Shown: piece by piece, positions 6,132 to 8,100 of the stretch
Layout of the letters: every line of letters starts with the position of its first letter
Numbering within the stretch: the first letter of the stretch is position 1
Assembly (NCBI GenBank): GCA_016744485.1
Contig: JADGEG010000087.1
Span: 1 to 8,100 of the forward strand
DNA: 8,100 bases
DNA from: Arcobacter sp.
GTDB lineage: Bacteria > Campylobacterota > Campylobacteria > Campylobacterales > Arcobacteraceae
Reading direction: 5' to 3'
Notes under the pieces: generated by a model
Seen by the model: only the letters and a program-made list of their open reading frames with translations
The model's database searches: none
What the model was told of the DNA's origin: nothing
Position numbers and translations under genes: made by a program

Positions 6132-6791
6132 ATGAAAAAATCTATTATACTCTTAAGTACATTATTTTTTATTTCTACTATTTTAGTCTTCATTTTAGAT
6201 AACATGAAAGATACTAATAATTTACTTAAAGAATCAAATATTGATTTTATTAATACTCAAGCTATAATAAGTATTAATAATTATAAAGATGAAATAGGTA
6301 AATTGTTAATAAAACATAAAAATATTGTAGAAAAACAACTTCCCTTAAGTATTCCTTTAAATATAGAAAATATATCTGTACTTGTTAATTTAAAAAGTTA
6401 TGATAGAATATATGATATTAATACAATTATAAATAAAAAAGGAAATCAAGATATAAAAGAATTTTTTTCTCTTAATAATATAGATTATGATTCTTTTGAA
6501 TATTTTTTAAGAAATTATATGAATTCAATGTACAAAGTTACTAAAGTTACCAATTTTAAGCAAATTAATAAAATTATTAAAGCATATACAAAAAGTGTTG
6601 ATAATAATGAAATACAAAATATACAAGATTCTTTAGGTTTTACAAAATATACAGAAAAATCAAATTTAATTTTGTGTAATTTAGATATTAAAATTTCTAA
6701 TAAAACATTTATAAGTGAGTTTGTATATGATTTAAATACAATAAAAGAAAGCGACATAAAGGTTAAAGACTTTGAACTTACTTTTAAATAA
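6132..6791 (+). CDS. GspK-like minor pseudopilin (tentative)
   Basis: This 219-residue protein starts 3 nt after gspF without a visible Shine-Dalgarno, so its translation is probably coupled. It has a short basic start (MKKS) and a hydrophobic helix (about 5-22), then a wholly polar domain. There is no Glu at +5. In T2SS, GspK is the one pseudopilin that normally lacks this Glu, so the absence fits GspK rather than arguing against a pseudopilin. The middle part (about 84-150) has D-I-N-T-I-I (95-100) and two helical stretches (about 106-131 and 141-170) that resemble the Asn-x-Asn and helical insert of GspK, and the end (195-219) fits a closing beta hairpin. It is shorter than typical GspK (about 300 or more residues). 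The resemblance is weak and partly positional; it could instead be a lineage-specific inner-membrane protein. Confidence 0.5.
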   Translation: MKKSIILLSTLFFISTILVFILDNMKDTNNLLKESNIDFINTQAIISINNYKDEIGKLLIKHKNIVEKQLPLSIPLNIENISVLVNLKSYDRIYDINTIINKKGNQDIKEFFSLNNIDYDSFEYFLRNYMNSMYKVTKVTNFKQINKIIKAYTKSVDNNEIQNIQDSLGFTKYTEKSNLILCNLDIKISNKTFISEFVYDLNTIKESDIKVKDFELTFK

Positions 6792-7707
6792 AAATATACA
6801 AAAATATTTTTTAACTAAAAATACAAAAATTACTTGTGATGAAAAAGTTGATTTAGTATTATCACCTCAATTTTACTGGATTAGAATATTTAATATACCC
6901 GTTTCAAATTGTACTCAAGCATTAAAACTTATGAATAATTTATTTGAAGACATCTTACCTTTAAATGAGAGTTTTTCATACCATATAATTAAATTAGAAG
7001 ATAAAAAGTTTTTATGTTTTGCTTTTAATAATGATACTATATTAAAATATATTAAACTAAGTACTTTAACTTTGTCCCAAGTTAACACAGTATATTTCGC
7101 TCAAACACAAATGAAAAACTATACAAACTTCACTATTGATAAGACAACATTTATTTATAAAAATGATATACTTATAAAAATACATCCAAACTTATGTGAA
7201 AAGCCACAAATATTAAAAAATAATTTAAATAACTTAAATATCAAAAACGATGCAAATGAAAATAAAATACATATGAAATTTTATTCAAATGCAATAAATA
7301 CAAAATATATTTATACTTTAAGTATAATATTATTTATCATTATATTTATAAATATCAGTAAATACATATCTTATTCAAATGAAATTAAAAACTTAAATGA
7401 ACAAACTTATGAATTAATACAAACATATAATATTCCTAAAACTAAATTACAAATGAATTCTATATTAAACAATATGCAAGATAAAGTAAAAAAAAATAAA
7501 GATTTTAGAAAAATATTATCCTATGTATTAGACTTTAATAAAAAAAATCATACAAAAATAGAAAAAATAGTTTTTAAGAATAAAAAGTTAATACTCATAC
7601 TATCAAATATCAATTGGTTAAAATTTAAAAAATATATTGAAAAAAAATATACTATAATAAGTAAAAAACAAACTAATAAATTACTAGAAATTGAGCTTAA
7701 AATATGA
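6772..7707 (+). CDS. GspL-like inner-membrane platform protein (short)
   Basis: This 311-residue protein has GspL topology: a cytoplasmic domain (1-177), one membrane helix (about 178-196), a short coiled-coil (about 200-243) and a small periplasmic alpha/beta domain (about 245-311). The cytoplasmic part includes S-P-Q-F-Y-W-I-R-I-F-N-I-P (31-43) and L-F-E-D-I-L-P (57-63), which resemble PilM/GspL-like proteins I recall from Campylobacterota. In T2SS, GspL ties the ATPase GspE to GspM and the pseudopilus. Canonical GspL has about 380-400 residues, so the actin-like part seems reduced here. The start is TTG with AAAGG (6758-6762) 9 nt upstream; the first in-frame ATG is codon 54, too late to keep the conserved part. 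It overlaps the GspK-like gene by 20 nt. It could also be described as a PilN/PilM-like fusion; the family call rests on topology and order. Confidence 0.6.
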   Translation: MNLLLNKNIQKYFLTKNTKITCDEKVDLVLSPQFYWIRIFNIPVSNCTQALKLMNNLFEDILPLNESFSYHIIKLEDKKFLCFAFNNDTILKYIKLSTLTLSQVNTVYFAQTQMKNYTNFTIDKTTFIYKNDILIKIHPNLCEKPQILKNNLNNLNIKNDANENKIHMKFYSNAINTKYIYTLSIILFIIIFINISKYISYSNEIKNLNEQTYELIQTYNIPKTKLQMNSILNNMQDKVKKNKDFRKILSYVLDFNKKNHTKIEKIVFKNKKLILILSNINWLKFKKYIEKKYTIISKKQTNKLLEIELKI

Positions 7708-8099
7708 ACAGACTAAATCCCTTACATATATTAGTAACATTGTTATTAATAACAATGTTTTCTTTTTATTTAATAAGTAATAAAAAACAAATTATAAAAG
7801 AAGAAGCTAAACAAAAAAATCTTTTTAAAGAACAAGTTTTTTTATATAAAGATTTAAAAAAAAGTTGGTATAATCAAAAAGAAGTAAGAAAACAAATTAA
7901 CTTTATATTAAATGACTCAAAACTTTCTAATATGAATGTTAGTAAAAAATTTGAAAAAACATCTGTCAAAATCACATTAAACTTTGGAAATAAAAAAATG
8001 GTGAATTATTTTGTAAATAAGTTACTAAATAAAAAATTAAGAATTAAAAATCTAAGCATAACAAGTACTCAAGTATTTGTAGAAGTGGCTTTAAGATGA
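7704..8099 (+). CDS. GspM-like platform protein
   Basis: This 131-residue protein has one membrane helix near the N-terminus (about 8-24), a Lys/Glu-rich helical or coiled-coil segment (about 27-66) and a small domain (about 72-131) whose strand-helix-strand pattern would suit the ferredoxin-like fold of GspM/PilO proteins. GspM pairs with GspL in the inner-membrane platform. It overlaps the GspL-like gene by 4 nt (ATGA), a classic coupling, and has GAG (7693-7695) 8 nt upstream of ATG. It is a little shorter than usual GspM (about 150-180 residues). Low-complexity Lys/Asn-rich sequence makes direct family recognition weak; gene order and topology carry the call. Its stop TGA (8097-8099) overlaps a new ATG at 8096. 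Confidence 0.55.
   Translation: MNRLNPLHILVTLLLITMFSFYLISNKKQIIKEEAKQKNLFKEQVFLYKDLKKSWYNQKEVRKQINFILNDSKLSNMNVSKKFEKTSVKITLNFGNKKMVNYFVNKLLNKKLRIKNLSITSTQVFVEVALR
7736..7759. repeat. Perfect 24-bp palindrome inside the gspM-like gene
   Basis: The half-site AACATTGTTATT (7736-7747) is followed directly by its exact reverse complement (7748-7759), with no spacer. It codes for the membrane helix of the GspM-like protein (V-T-L-L-L-I-T-M-F region). Its function is unknown; it may be a protein binding site, a structured mRNA or chance. Confidence 0.6.
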
Positions 8100-8100
8100 T
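8096..8100 (+). CDS. Probable start of the next operon gene (cut by window end)
   Basis: ATG at 8096-8098 overlaps the TGA of the GspM-like gene by 4 nt (ATGA), the same coupling seen at 7704. Only the start codon and two bases are visible, so the product is unknown. GspD, GspE or another secretion gene would be expected from context. Confidence 0.35.

Noticed and set aside
6515..6757. 80-residue open frame on the - strand
   Set aside because: It is antisense to the GspK-like gene, with no start signal or recognisable product.
6790..6811. A/T-only inverted repeat at the start of the gspL-like gene
   Set aside because: The 8-bp stem has no G:C pair and is expected by chance in such A+T-rich sequence.

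Overview
The window is very A+T-rich (roughly 75-80% by eye). It is densely coded, with every supported gene on the + strand. The base composition, poorly conserved -35 regions, pseudopilins with Ala or Ser before the cleavage site, and a c553-type cytochrome all point to a Campylobacterota bacterium, most likely of the Arcobacter group. The assignment is by pattern recognition only; no search was run.

Left part (1-2675), envelope and respiration genes: the 3' end of a monohaem class I cytochrome c (heme motif at 11-25); a small exported glycine-zipper (2TM, 17-kDa-antigen-like) protein; and a 594-residue MscS-family mechanosensitive channel with a signal peptide and a long coiled-coil periplasmic domain. 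A perfect 11-bp hairpin (2649-2675) closes this block. Middle part (2677-3901): a single 12-TM MFS transporter of the YbfB/YjiJ type that starts with GTG.

Right part (4001-8100): a tightly packed run of genes that reads as half of a type II secretion (T2SS) operon. It holds the major pseudopilin GspG, a second pseudopilin, the platform protein GspF, a GspK-like protein, a short GspL-like protein and a GspM-like protein. A further gene probably begins at 8096. The genes overlap or nearly touch (13-nt gap, 11-nt overlap, 3-nt gap, 20-nt overlap, 4-nt overlap), so they are probably co-transcribed and translationally coupled. In the known pathway GspG polymerises on the GspF/L/M platform to form the piston-like pseudopilus, with minor pseudopilins such as GspK at its tip. 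The ATPase (GspE), secretin (GspD) and prepilin peptidase needed for function are not in the window. The region before gspG carries a TATAAT box inside a 15-bp palindrome, then a 9-bp hairpin that overlaps the ribosome binding site.

I see no RNA genes, insertion sequences, CRISPR arrays or prophage signs, and no gene-free stretch longer than about 100 bases. The least ordinary material is the short, divergent K/L/M-like part of the secretion operon and a few strong palindromes, including a perfect 24-bp one inside the gspM-like gene. I found no convincing sign of a wholly new system.
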